Shown here: positions 36,991 through 49,571 of the stretch, one piece after another
Layout: every line of letters starts with the position of its first letter
Position numbering within the stretch: the stretch's first letter is position 1
Source: Xiphias gladius
Taxonomy: Eukaryota > Chordata > Actinopteri > Istiophoriformes > Xiphiidae
Length of the DNA stretch: 64,000 nucleotides
Reading direction: 5' to 3'
NCBI RefSeq assembly: GCF_016859285.1
Contig: NC_053413.1
Coordinates: 18,371,501 to 18,435,500, forward strand
The notes under the pieces: model-generated
Told to the model about the DNA's origin: nothing
Databases searched by the model: none
Seen by the model: only the letters and a program-made list of their open reading frames with translations
Translations under genes and position numbers: made by a program

Positions 36991-39711
36991 AATAAGACTT
37001 ACCAGTTATTTATTTTAGGGAGAAGAGAAAAAAATATATAGTTTGGCTGTTGCAATTATCAGAAAAACTGGAAATTCTCAGGGGTCTGTTATAACAATTT
37101 TCAGTAGGAAACGAGCTACACCGTTTCAGCTGACTGACCCACTTCTGAGAAGACCTACATATCACTGAATAGTTTAGGGGATGACTGTAATATAAACCTC
37201 AGAGTGGTTTTCCTGCTGTTGGACAGATGCTGGGCGCAAGCTGCAGGATTTTTTTTTTGGGAAGAAAGTTATAGGGTAGCAGAGAATGATCTAAACTTTC
37301 CACACAGATTTATTATATGCAAAATGGAGGACAATCCCACATGTACAGTCCTGAACCTGAAGTTAGTTGCTCTAATTTGGATGAATTTCCCTCCAAATGT
37401 TGCCTCCAAATCAGCATGATGAACTGCAAATTGACAGCATTTTGCTCATTCTAATTTGAAGTGTGACTTTGTCTGATGGCAAACATTCAGCAGTTATTTT
37501 CCAAGTTTATACAGCGGTTAGCCCACTGTATGTGACCTTCAGAAAATAATTTTAATACATACAACAGCAAAGCCTCTGTTTTTGATCATTGGCTCAGCCG
37601 AATCAAGTTCATAAAAAGAAAAAACAAAAAAAAAAACCAAATCGGTCATCCACCTCATTTGAGGCTAATGAGCACATAAGCTCAGGGAGTGTCCACCATG
37701 CTGCTGCAGTGTGATACCAACCAAACCGCCAGAAGTCAGATGTAAGCTTGTTTTCCATCAAACAGCAGAGAACAGCAAATTCCCAAAGTATGATCAACAG
37801 AATTACGTAAAAGGGCAAGACCAGGGGACTGAGAACAAGAGCAAAGGAAAAGCAGGGGTACTGACGCACGCACAGATGAAATGGTTCCATCCCTTCACAA
37901 GAAAAACAATAGAGCTTTGTCTTTGAGAACTTGAGAGGAGCAATGCTCACCCAGGGGAATAAGTCCACTGCAAAGACACACCAGAGCCTCACAGTGGTCT
38001 GGACGATGGTAGTTTATTACCATAGATACAGTATGGGACCACAAATAAAGCAACAACAGGAGAACAACAAGATTCAAGTAATGCACAAGACAAACATGGC
38101 TCAGTTTTTAGGTAAATCCTGCTGCAACAGATACCTGTATCTATCTGTGCCCTTAAGCCCCAGTAATATCAAAAGATTCTATTACAAAAGCAGGAGAGCA
38201 AACCAGTATCAGTGGTTTGGAAATAACCCAGTGTTGCATGTATCTCAGTAATTATGTTTGCAACCCTAAAGGCATAGGCTTTTACTAGACAATTGATTTT
38301 CAGCCTAATTCATCTCAGTCCAGCTGAGAATCAGAACATAAACACATCCAATATACATCACACCTTCCTACCATTGCTACAAATACAAAAAACACACACA
38401 AGATGGTTTTCAGCGTCAGCAGCAGAACAGTGAAATGAGCATTTTTGTGTGTGAGGGTTCCAAATTTCCCATCAGATGTATCAGCAGAAGAATTGGGATT
38501 TTTTTTTTTTTTTTTTTTTCTTTTTAATGGGAGCAAAGCTGGAGCACATTCACGTTTAAATAGAGCACCATGTTAAATGTGGTTTATTCTACCACAACAA
38601 ACAAACAAAAAAAACTTTTTGATCTGGAGCTAGTTGCACAAAGATAGATCTAGTCTTACGCTTGCAATAAGCACTGAACTCTGTATGTCTCACAGAACTT
38701 ATAGAGCGGTGACTAAGACTGATGACCAAATGCACAATGGACTGTGGGTAAAAGACTCCTCTTCACAGAGGAGAAAAGATTGCTAACAAAACAGTTCCAC
38801 CTAGTGGCACATTACTTTCCCCCAGCTGGAAACCCCATTAATTGTTTATTTATTTTTTGGACGTATCATGTCGTATATGAAATATCAGAAAATTGTGAAA
38901 AATGTTCATTACAGATACTGTAAACTGCTTGTTTTATCCCACCAACAGTCCCAAGCCCAGATATATCCAAATAAAAAGTCTTAAAAAACATTTGTATAAC
39001 TGAACACTGAACCAAACAATTAATCAATATTCAAAATGTCAATACAGATGTGCTGATTTGTTAAGCCTCTTAAAACAGACCAAACATTATTGAAGGTGTT
39101 GAACAGCCAACTTAAAGTACCAAATATCTGTTGCCGACTCACAACTCAACAAACATATTGCTGTAGCAAGTAGGTCATTGTCAACTCAAAAATGGGGTTT
39201 GTGGCTACTTTTAGTGACTCTCAACAAATCAGCAAGTAATTTTGATGCAACAGACTGTCTTCATCAGATGATTCTTCATCAACAATCTGAAACTACTCCA
39301 AAGCTTAGGCTAGTCTCAAACTACATTTATGCAACTGGCTCCTTGTCGTATGGAGAGAGGACACATTAGCACCAAGAGTTCTCAGTCCAAAATTTGCACA
39401 GACGTGTGAAAATATTATGTAATGTGTCTTGGGACATGAGATAAAAACAGGTATTGAAACCTCTCAAAGTAGCAGCATATTTCCCTGGCATCTGGGGGGA
39501 AAAAGGAAAAAGATTGTTAGCTAAATGAAGAAGTAGATAGCTAAAGATAGCCCAGAGATATAAAAAAAAAAGTAGCTTTTCCCTTCCTTGAAAAGTGATA
39601 TAAATTCTTGCCTCTGTTGACTTTTTTTTAAATAGGCCTTATAAATATTACAGTACACAAAAAACAAACAAATAAATACAAAATTTAAAACATCAACAGA
39701 TGAATCCTTAA
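36991..39711. other. Intergenic: ccn1 to odf2l 3' flank
   Basis: No gene is recognisable. There are homopolymer T/A tracts (about 38497-38525) and AT-rich DNA. The right-hand part should be the odf2l 3' UTR, since odf2l reads right to left and stops at 39712. The human neighbours ZNHIT6 and COL24A1, expected between CCN1 and ODF2L, are not seen. Confidence 0.5.
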
Positions 39712-40883
39712 TCATTTTAGAAAATATGATGATCCAACACTCGAAGTTTGCAGTCCCTCATCGAACATTGTCTTATAGGAGGTTTTGAGGAAATCAACAT
39801 AGTTCTGAATGCTTTGTTTGTGGCTCTCTGATTGGTCCAGGCTGAGCTGCAGGTCCTTCAGACGCACCTCAAACTGTCTCTCCGCCTACAGGTTCAGATA
39901 GAGACAGTGGGTTTCCTCCGACATTAGTCAACAACAACACATCTCAGTTTGCATCTAGGATGAATTCAGTACAATCTGAGCATGACTACTCCGTGACTTT
40001 CAGTTGCTTTATACTGTATGTTTACAGAAAAGCAGGATACTCACAGTCATCTTACTCTGGCGAAGAAGCCTCAGCTCATTATCCCTTCTGCTTTTCTCTG
40101 CTTCCAGCTCCAGGATTTTGGTCTGAAGGGCCTCTTCTCTGGAAAGAGCCTGGTCTTTCACCTTGTTGACCTGGAAACGCGGAAAAACTTTAAATTATCA
40201 GACGTAGTGAAACACATCCTTTCCTGTGTACCAGATCTTTTTTCTAGAAACACCGACAGCATCAAAGACTGGAAAGGCACAAAAAGGTTTCAGGAACAGG
40301 ACACAGGCTGGATTGTGATGTATCAGAACAATCAGAACAATCAGAGAGTGGCAGAACAGATATGTCCTTATATGTATATGTCAGAAATGGTTTCCTTAAA
40401 ATTTAAAACTGTAAGGTTAAGTGTTATAAAACACTAAAATTAGAATATTTACATTGTTGTAGAGGCTCTTCAAAATCTACTTTTAAAAAAAAAATTGATT
40501 TGACTGTTGGGGTGCACTTGTCCTGGTTGACGATGCTAAAAAAAGTAATGTATTTGCATTGTTCAACTGATGGCATTTTGTAACAATCTAGTCGACAGAA
40601 GCATACCAACAAATAAGAAAAATAAAACACTTGATGTTTTGTCATCCTTTGTTGATGACTGATGGTGACAGTCGGTTTTTACTCAGACGTCACTAGACTG
40701 CCTCCGAGCTGTACCTGTTGCTTAACGTCTGCCAAGGCCGCCTCCAGCTGACGGCTGAGGGCCTGGCACTCTGATGAGCGCTGATCCAGCTGCCGGTTGC
40801 TGTAGCTCAGAGCTTCCTCCTGAGCTGCGAGCCTCCGGACGAGCTCCAGGTTGTCCTGCTGCAGCTTGTCCATTTGCCTGCAA

Positions 40884-40932
<49 letters not shown>

Positions 40933-43900
40933 GAAATACACACGTTAATAAAAGGTAAGGCTTAAACAATTTCTATGTCTTAATCTTTACAACATAAACA
41001 TTTGACTTCTAGAAAACAGACATGAGTGAATGTCTTACTTTTGAAGAGAATTCGCTTTCTCTTGTAGTTGTAAATTGGCTTCATGAATGGACTCTTTCAT
41101 CTCCACAGATGATCTCAGCAATTTTGTCTGACTCTCCATCTGTATACGCAAAATGTAAAACTCAGAATTGCTATGTTGACATCACTTCAAGTGGTTACGT
41201 CCGAATGGAGCAGAAAGGAGGGTTTCACAAACTACCAGCCCATTAAACACTATTTGCCACAATCTTGCAAACACAAAATGGGCAGTTTTCAAAGTACCAT
41301 TTCAACTTTGCTGGTGTTGGGTTGAAAAAGACTCATGCAGCACAAAACACTCACAACTTCGTACATAGGTACAGATGGTTACAAATTAAACTGCAAGCGG
41401 AAACTTTTTAAAATCACAAACATCAAAACTCACGGCAGGACCAGAAAACAAGATGCACCAATAGACACATGGGATTGTACCACTGCCTAGAGCTCAGATG
41501 TAGGGAAATGGCTACATTTTACATTCTCTGACCGCCACCTCTCATTATGCACACCTTAACCTGCAGTTGCTTAACGGATTCTGACTTTTCTGAGCACTTC
41601 CTCTCTGAGCGTTGCAGGTTCTCCTGGCACTCGAAGAGACTCTGCTCGGCTGCACTCAGTAACTCAGGATAAGCCTTCAATTCCTCCACACGTGCCTGCA
41701 GCTGCTGCCTCACCTGGGCTCAAGAGGGGGGTGGCAGAAGGAGTGGAGTGATGGGAGCAGACAAAATATTAGCCTAAAGACTAAAGAAAACTCTCACAGT
41801 AAACCATGTCTGCTCAGAGATGATCCTTTAAGCGTGCAAAATATACCAACTTTCCTCCCTTGACTGAGCTTTGGCACTTGTTAGCATTCTAAGTGTTTCG
41901 CTGTCCAGAGTTACTGAAGGAAGTTTGGCAATTTGTTCAAACACGTGCAGGTCCAGGTGCAACAAATGTTATGCATATGAAAAAGCAAAATAAGAATCTA
42001 ACAGCACACTGACTGGCCATTCAACAGCAGGAGGAACGGTGCTGCAGAGGTGCACATACAGGAAAAAGTGCAACAGTACTGTTAGAATTTGTTAGAAAAC
42101 AGAAAGAAATTAGTCACCTTAAATATCACATACTGTTAAATGTACCAACTGGTTAGCATTAATATTTCTGCACTTTAAGAGCTCAAAACTTTCATAAAAT
42201 ATAGGGGGGGGAAAAAAAAAAAAAAAAACAAAAAAAAAACTTTGTACGGAGAGGCAGGGGGTTACCTTCTCAACCTCCATATCTTTCCCATCACGTGTTT
42301 TCTCTGTCTCTCTTAAAATATTTGCATATTTTATCCTCAGATCGTCGATCTCAGCTTGAAGTTCTGCAACCTAGAAAAATAAAAGACAGAACAGTATAAT
42401 CGTACCCGATGTGCCGTTCCCTACAGCTGAAAACTGCAAACTGGCACTCCTACTGAATCATTAATTCAGCAGTCTCAACTGACCACATTCAGTCTTAAAT
42501 CTGAAATGTAAATAAAAGACCAGCTAGAATTAATCACTATGATCATACTCCTCTTTGTAAAGCTCTTTTCAAAACACTGTTTTCTAACTGCCTCAGGAAG
42601 AAGTACTTGACACAAAACATTGAGTAAAGAGTGAAAATTGAAAACAGCGTTAGAAAAGCACAAAAAATAAATAATTAATGGCATAAGAAGAGAGGATAAA
42701 AGGAGTTGTCTGGATAAAAGTAAAAAAAGTTTGTAGTCTGAAAAACTTCTTTTGCTGTGTATTCTTCTGCTGAGTTCTATCAATTATTCAGAAAACAGCA
42801 TCTTTGATTCACATATGCCTAAAAACACTTCACATTTTCTTTTAGGGTATAATTTGCAGCCATTAATATGCCAAGGTTGATTTTTAAGATGTAAGAAATT
42901 ACCTTTCTATCAATATTTATTATGCGTGTTGGTCAAATATGGTAAAACAGTGTATGTTAAATTGTGGACATTATTTTTATAAACCCTATGTTTATCCTAA
43001 GAGTTTGTTCACTCCAGAACCCGTTTTCTTTCAGACTAGTCAACAAAAATAAAGAAGAAAAAAAAAGTAAGGAGCTCTAATAAATACTGTAAAATTAAAT
43101 GTCCACCTGATATTGGCACTGTTCTGCTTGATCTTTCCTCTCCTGAGACACAACCTTCTCCTCTACCAGAGAAGACTCACAATCAGCCAGCTGCTGCTCC
43201 AACTTAGCGACAGATGCCTGTAATCACACAAACAACTAATTCAATTTATGGATAGAAGTAAAGAAGTCAGAGAGAGAGAGAATACTTTCTCATTCTTGAA
43301 TATAATGGTGGTGAAACATACTGTATGTGGATCCAGCAAAAATTAACAACATTAAAGATTGACAGTTGTTCATCGGTCATCTGACCAATGACCTTAAACC
43401 TCATATCACATGGCTTTATGAATAATTATGGACACCATATTTATGCTGTGGTTTAATGCCTTTGTCTCATGTGCAAGCTGTTTGGCAACCTGTACCTTGA
43501 GTGCTGCATTATTGACACTGAGGTCTCCATTTTCAGTCCTGAGTTTTTCAACACGTTGCATCACAGTTTCATAAGCTGCCGTTAGCTCATACTTCTCCTT
43601 CTCCAGCCTCGCTGTCAAGTCTGCAGTTTGGCTTTAACGGAGATGCACATGTAACAATAACCAGTGAAAACTGTTAGCTGACACATGCGTATATCCATTT
43701 CAACTACATTCTAGAAGGGGTGGTGTGTGTAACAGAGACAAACCTTACCTTTTCAATAACTCTATATGAGCAACAAGCTTGTCTTTCTCATCGGTCATCT
43801 GCTCCTTTTGCAGTCTCCTGGAGTCCCTTTCTAAATGGGCACTGGCCAGCTGAGCATCCTTTAGTCCAACAAAGAAAAAGAAAGACGAAAGCCAGATGCT

Positions 43901-45898
43901 GAACAATGCGACTGTGGATAGAAAAGACAACATTTTTAAAAACCAAAAACAATAGCTGTTTTGACCTCATACCTTTTCCCTCAACTGTGCATAGCATTTC
44001 TCAATGGCAGCTTCAAATCTCTCAGCTCTCAGTTTCTGTGCTCGGGTGGCTTTCTTGAGAGATTCTTTGTCCTGAGCGGCCTTCTCAGTCAAAGAGGTGA
44101 TGGAGCTTCTCAGATCATCGACCTCCATCTTCTGTTCAGTCAGGGTTCTTTCCAGAGTCTAGAGGACACCATGAACCCACAAGAGTATGTTCATAATATT
44201 GCACATTTTCTTTAAAGCTGTTTGTCTGGAGAAACGTTGGCTGATAAAGCACACGGATTTTTATACCCGTAGCTGTGTAGTCAGACGATTGTTTTCAGCT
44301 TCCTTGTTGCGCAGCTGGCCCTGCAGGTGAGCGCGTGTTGCCTCCACAGACTTTGTCATGTGAACTGCAGTCTTTATGTTCTCCTGTGAAGGCCAACGTG
44401 GACGGATGTGTTCAAACGCAATGATTTTGTTAGTCTACAAGAACATCCATATCATCCATATTACTCTATGCTTACCTGTTCTTCTCTCCGGAGATCCATT
44501 AGCTCCTCGACTCTTCTTTCTGTCTGACTCAAATCTCTTTTTAAATGCTTGAGGAGAAAAATGACAACAATCACTATATGAGTAGAAAATGGAATTTGCA
44601 TCATTTTATAGTTCTAATGATATGAAAATGCTCTTTCTGAGAGTGCATTCAATCTCATACAGTAGGTGCCTTTATTTCATGTCTTTCAGTTATCACATCG
44701 ATTTAGTACCAGTGTGGCTCTGTTGGTATCCCAGCCCTTGGCATTAATTTGACCAGCTCTTACCAACTGAACCATCCATACCATTACACAGTATAAACTA
44801 TTAACCTCACATAAGTAGATTAAACCTTTTCACAGACTACATCTTAAACCAGGTTGCCACAAAATTAAGCACAAAGCTTTATTCAACTACATGTCAATAA
44901 AGTCCTTTCCTTTGAAGCAATGCTTAAATATTATGAAACACTTACCACATTTTCAGTTTCAGCCTTTGTGATTTTCTTCACTAAAATGTCAATCTGTTGG
45001 TCGACATCAGTTCGAACAGTCTTTATAGAAAGAGACAGGAGTTATTTAGAATAAGATAAAGGAAAAGGAAAAGAAACACATTTTAACACACGTATCAATT
45101 GCTGTTATTAACTTGAGGTAACTACAGTACTACTGTACTACTGTGCTACCCTGAAAAATATTTGATGTTGAGTGTATTGTAAACAACCTCTGCATCCTGA
45201 AGCTGTTTCAGTTTCTTTCGAACAGATTTATTTATTCGTCTAAAATCCTCCAACTTCTCCAACAAGAGTCCTCTCTGCCTTGTAATTTGGGGCTTATCTA
45301 TAGCAGACTGTCTCGAATCCTTAATTGACAGAGAAACAGAAACAACAGTTACATTATTAGGTCACGAATATTATATATTATTATATGTTATGTTTAATGT
45401 AGGTGAAATGTTCTGGCTTCCCACATGGAAGGCCCATGTTTGAACCCATTTGATGTGTGCAGAATTGCAACAAACACACAGCAAATTCATCTTCCATTGC
45501 ATCTTTAAAAGACACGAGTTGTATGGCTGCAGAGTTGGCAGCTGCTTCTGCATCCATCAGTATTTTCAGGAAAGGGCTCCTTCCACTGACAAAGTCTCCT
45601 TTACTAAATGAAAAAAAGGAAGACAAGAAATTGCTTTAAATCACTTAGGCTGCGGCTGCTGGCCAGTGGATGCTTAGCCTCACATGTATGTTCAGGGCTG
45701 TATGTTCAAATGTTCATGCATCATAGGACCTCACCAACTGATACCAGCCTCTGGGGTTCTTGTCTTGAGACTGCTGCGTGCCCTGCCCCTTCTCCCCAGC
45801 TCACGAGAGCTATCTAGATCACCACAAGTAAGAGGGAGATCCTCCCTGGTACAGCTGAACCCAAGGGGGGGACTCTGGAGTTCATCCTCTGGAGACAT
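39712..45898 (-). CDS. odf2l: ODF2L / BCAP, basal-body centriole-associated coiled-coil protein
   Basis: ODF2L (BCAP) is a relative of the centriolar-appendage protein ODF2 found at centrioles and satellites. Human isoforms include one that restrains ciliogenesis. Sixteen coding exons: 45735-45898, 45480-45603, 45188-45319, 44946-45020, 44476-44547, 44267-44383, 43973-44158, 43749-43858, 43496-43631, 43107-43217, 42266-42370, 41555-41713, 41039-41139, 40715-40877, 40045-40170, 39712-39885. Every join holds phase, giving 684 residues (human 636). The start MSPEDELQSPPLGFSCTRED is followed by EDLPLTC (human EDLPRCT). The rest is nearly all heptad-rich coiled coil, and QNYVDFLKTSYKTMFDE near the end matches human KNYLQFLKTSYVTMFE. 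A non-coding first exon probably ends at 46257 (donor GTAAGT). Confidence 0.93.
40882..40930. repeat. (CA)n microsatellite in an odf2l intron
   Basis: A nearly pure CA run of about 49 bases lies beside the acceptor of the exon that ends at 40877. On the minus strand it reads (TG)n, so it sits in the polypyrimidine/branch region of that intron and could affect splicing if its length varies. Confidence 0.9.
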
Positions 45899-46256
45899 AC
45901 CTCTTACTAATGACACAGCAACGTACTGTCATAAAGAATAAATTAGTTTTAACAAGCAGAGGACAGGATGTTAGTTCACACTAGATTGCTTTTAAAATTA
46001 GTTTAGTTACCCTGCATAGCTCAGTTTGCATATTATTATGAAGGACTGTAAGACTTGTTGTCAAGCAAGCTAACTAAGCTTACTCCATAGCAACAGACGA
46101 GGCCGGGTTAAGTGGCTGCTAGGCTTTACGCTACACTAAAGACAGCAACCACTCTACCGAGCAAATCCACTGACAACTACATTAGGGTTACTGGAACTAA
46201 AACCCAGTAATCCCTTACCAAAAAAACCCACTGTAGAAAACAGTAACTATTACTTA

Positions 46257-46721
46257 CGCTCTCGCCTTGTGTTCCCAGTGAACAACGCTACTCCAAACTG
46301 AAGAATACCCTCTCAAAGGGTCGAACCGGATTGGTTAGCTCTCAGGCAACGTAATGACATCGACTTATTTTCTCGCTGCTGATTTGTTCCCTAAAGGTTA
46401 AGTGGGCGGGGCTACATTTGATTTAAGTTACGAACAGCCAATGAACAAAAGAAAACAAAGAGCCCGGTTGAAACCATAGAAACGAGAATGATGTTTACTG
46501 CCAGGGCAGACCATACTCGGGTAACATCAAGTTACGAAGATTAACATTCTGTACATTTCATTGCTTGAAACCCCAAATACCCAGAATCGTATCGTTTTAT
46601 ATAAATACTCAGCTAAAACTGAGTGTTATTTATCTTGTTTTGGTGGCATAGCTTGGCAGTTCCAGGGCTTCTTCAGTTAAAGTTAGCTGGTTAGCTAATG
46701 CTCGCCTTCTGTTGAGTGGAA
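46257..46721. promoter_or_regulatory. Bidirectional promoter of odf2l (-) and ift22 (+)
   Basis: odf2l and ift22 are head to head: the probable odf2l first exon ends at its donor near 46257 and the ift22 ATG is at 46722. The interval of about 465 bases must hold both starts. It has no TATA box. GAAACCATAGAAAC at 46470-46483 fits the X-box pattern RYYNYYATRRNRAC at 12 of 14 positions, with the right half complete. A second 12-of-14 match, TACTCCATAGCAAC, lies at 46081-46094 in odf2l intron 1. Both genes serve cilia, so RFX control is plausible but inferred. Confidence 0.6.
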
Positions 46722-49214
46722 ATGTTCAAAGCAAAAATACTTTTTATTGGTCCCAGTGAGGTAAGTAAATGCCTTTCTATCTCGGCAGCGTGCCCCGTTT
46801 TTACTGTCAGATGTAGGCAACTAGATAATAGTTTTAACAGTGAAAGCGTAAGGCAGCTTTTATGTGGTTAGCTCGTATGACGTTAGCTGAAAGTACTTAC
46901 AATGCTCAGCACCCTATACGATGCTCACAAACTGATGTTCTGCTGCATTAAAAACACAAAAACATCAGAAGTGTATGCTTGCATCAAAAACCAACAAACC
47001 TGTGTGAGGTCATCAAAGGTGACTACATAGCTTTATATGTGTGTGCAATGTTAACTAAGAAGCAAGCAAAGAAGCCCTGAAGGTAACTAAGCAGATTTAC
47101 TCAGTTACTGTACAGTGTTAAGTGCTTGTACAGTGCTTTACTTGAATATTTCCATGTTATGCTACTGTCTACTTCTTCTCCACTACATTTCAGATGGAAA
47201 TATTGTATTTTGTGCCCCACCACATTTATAATATATATAAAAAATGTATCTGACAGCTGTACTTACTAGTTACTTTGCAGGTTAATATTTTACAAAAAAC
47301 ACATGATAAGTATATGACACATTGCTATAGATTAAACTGCCTACCAGTATATAAAGCAGTTTAAATGAGGTCCACCGTGACCAGCTACGGTATTAAAATT
47401 CTGCTTACAATTTAAGGCTACAGTAATAATGGTTTAATGTTACACTAAAAGATGGAAATCTGCCTGCATTATGAGTACTTTACTTTTGATACTCAAGGTA
47501 CATTTTGGTAAGATTACTTTCATCCTTTCTCTTAAGTAAAAGTGTTGTATTGTTCTAGGCTGTTCAGCAGTCTGACCGACAGCTGTTAACACAAGTAAAA
47601 GCAGTAATAGACCTTTTCATAGCAGACGTTTTGATGTCGTTGCAGGAAAATCATAGGTTTAACTATTTACATTAATGATGGATGTGTTCCCTTTGGTTGT
47701 TCCATTAAGCCATACTGGACACACAACCACTGGAATGCATCTATTAAGGTTATTAATTACACCCTGTGTGTGTCCTCCTGCTATAATGTTCAAATGTCTG
47801 CCATGAAATAGGTCTACACCACAATGTCACTCTACTCCACTGCGAAAAAAAATTAATGTGCCTCGCTTGCTTTGAAGTGTGAAAATGTCTGTTCAAATTT
47901 ACTGTTAGAAGTAAAATTTCATTTTACTGCTGACAGGTCAAAGTATTGTTCATAAAATCTTTATCTGCAAATAACAATTAAATACATCTGTAAAACAAGT
48001 GGCATTAAATGCAGTATTTCTCTCCGAAATATTGTGGAGTTAAGTAAAAGAATAAAGTTGCAAAAAAAAAAAAAATACCTTGAAATTGTATTCAAGTACA
48101 ATATTTGAATTAATATACTTTACTTTTCAACTCTGCCACGGGGTTAAGGTGTTCTTGCACTGACTGTTGCACTGGTCTGTCTATCTTTCAGAGTGGGAAA
48201 ACGGTTCTTACAAATTTTCTCTCTGACACAATGGAAAATGTGGGAGGTGAATACAGACCTACTCAGGGAGTCAGGTACAAACTGTGTGTCGACTTTGGTG
48301 CTTTACACCTGGTACAGAAAGTTTAACCCAACTGTATAAATCAGTGAAAATATGGAAATAACATTATCTAACTGAATGCTTGGAGGGCTGGTTTCAAATA
48401 TTGTGTTAAATCAATCACTTCCATGATTAGATAATTAGCTCTAACCTGTCTGGATCAGCCTAAAATACTGCACAACAAAATCAAAATATCCTTGGAGGTA
48501 TGATTTACTCATGTTACACAAAACACATGCATGGTTTTCATTTGCTTCAAGGATACTGGAATTTGAATCACAAGCTGAAGGCAGTGGTGACAACAAGACA
48601 TGTGAGGTTGAACTTTGGGATTGTTCAGGAGATTTCAAGTAAGTTAAATATCATTAACCCATTTTCAGTTAACAAAGGCTTAGATTGTAACCTGTCCCAT
48701 CTCGTAATTTGTGATAAGAAAAGTTCTAATACTTTCCATAACTGTTTTCCTTTTTCTATATTCTCTTCATCCAGATTTGAATCATGCTGGCCTGCACTCA
48801 TGAAGGACTCCAGTGGTGTGGTGATCATTTTTAATCCGGATGTTCCAAGTCACCTCAAAGAAATAGAGACGTGGTATTCGATGTTCATCTCCTCTCAGGG
48901 TTTGCAGGACAATCAGTGCTTACTCATAGCCCACCACAAACCCGGCAGCGGAGTAGAAGATGGACGCCTGCCTTTAGGTAACCCCACTTCAGGCCTCCCA
49001 GAGCCATTGCATGAGTTCATATTATTATTATTTCTCAGCTGACATGTTCATTCTTTCTGATGCAGCCTCACATTTGAGCAGACTGCCACTTATTCACTCC
49101 AACCTGGAGGAGGAACCAGAGGACGTGAGGCAAGCTTTCTGCAGATACTTGGGAAATGTTGTAAATACAATGTCAGAGAGTCGGGAGAGAGAGGAGATGT
49201 CAATCATTACATAA
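46722..49214 (+). CDS. ift22: IFT22 / RABL5, Rab-like GTPase of intraflagellar transport complex B
   Basis: IFT22 is a small Rab-like GTPase of the IFT-B complex that carries cargo into cilia. Five exons: 46722-46760, 48192-48274, 48552-48638, 48775-48977 and 49066-49214. Joins are in phase and give 186 residues (human 185). MFKAKILFIGPSE from exon 1 joins SGKTVLTNFL from exon 2, so the P-loop GPSESGKT is split by intron 1. Switch II is WDCSGD (human WDCGGD). FESCWPALMKDSSGVVIIFN, LLIAHHKPGSG and the end NTMSESREREEMSIIT match human nearly throughout. The usual NKxD guanine motif is replaced by the AHHKPG segment, which is normal for this family. A poly(A) signal lies at 49420-49425. Confidence 0.96.
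47079..47556 (+). repeat. AGTAC-rich hAT-like repeat in ift22 intron 1
   Basis: The copy begins AAGGTAACTAAGCAGATTTA and continues with CTCCACTACATTTCAGATGG, AAATATTGTATTTTGTGCCC and ATCTGACAGCTGTACTTACT. It ends ACTTTTGATACTCAAGGTAC with TTAAGTAAAAGTGTTG. These are the same blocks, in the same order, as copy A at 27530-28342. It is non-coding. Confidence 0.7.
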
Positions 49215-49419
49215 GGGCAAAATCTATAAAATATGCACCTTAATGAAGAAAAATAATGCTGGCATCGGCAATCTCTGTGTATGTAACAGTCACCAACACT
49301 TCTCATTTTTAAGTAAATTATACATCTTTAGTCATTCAGCTGTGCATAAATCTCTCAAAACCCCTTTCAAACTCTAATATTTTCCTAAAGTTTGATGTTC
49401 TTGTTCATTTTTGGTCTTG

Positions 49420-49501
49420 AATAAAATATAACCTTACTCAATCTAGAAAACAGTACTCAAGAGATACAAAATATACTTTTGACGATAGACATCTGTTTAT
49501 T
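49420..49501. terminator. Converging poly(A) signals of ift22 and atp5mg
   Basis: The plus-strand AATAAA at 49420-49425 ends ift22. The minus-strand AATAAA (tttatt at 49496-49501) ends atp5mg. The two signals are only about 70 bases apart, so the 3' ends should nearly touch or overlap by a few tens of bases. Confidence 0.65.
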
Positions 49502-49571
49502 TGAAAATTTAGTGCAGGCTGTTGAGAATGTGACAATTAGAAGTGCAGAGGGAGAAAGAACAGTCCAATAT

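Noticed and set aside
48500-49042. 180-codon plus-strand frame within ift22
   Set aside because: It merges ift22 exon 4 with intron sequence. The true splice sites give a continuous match to IFT22.
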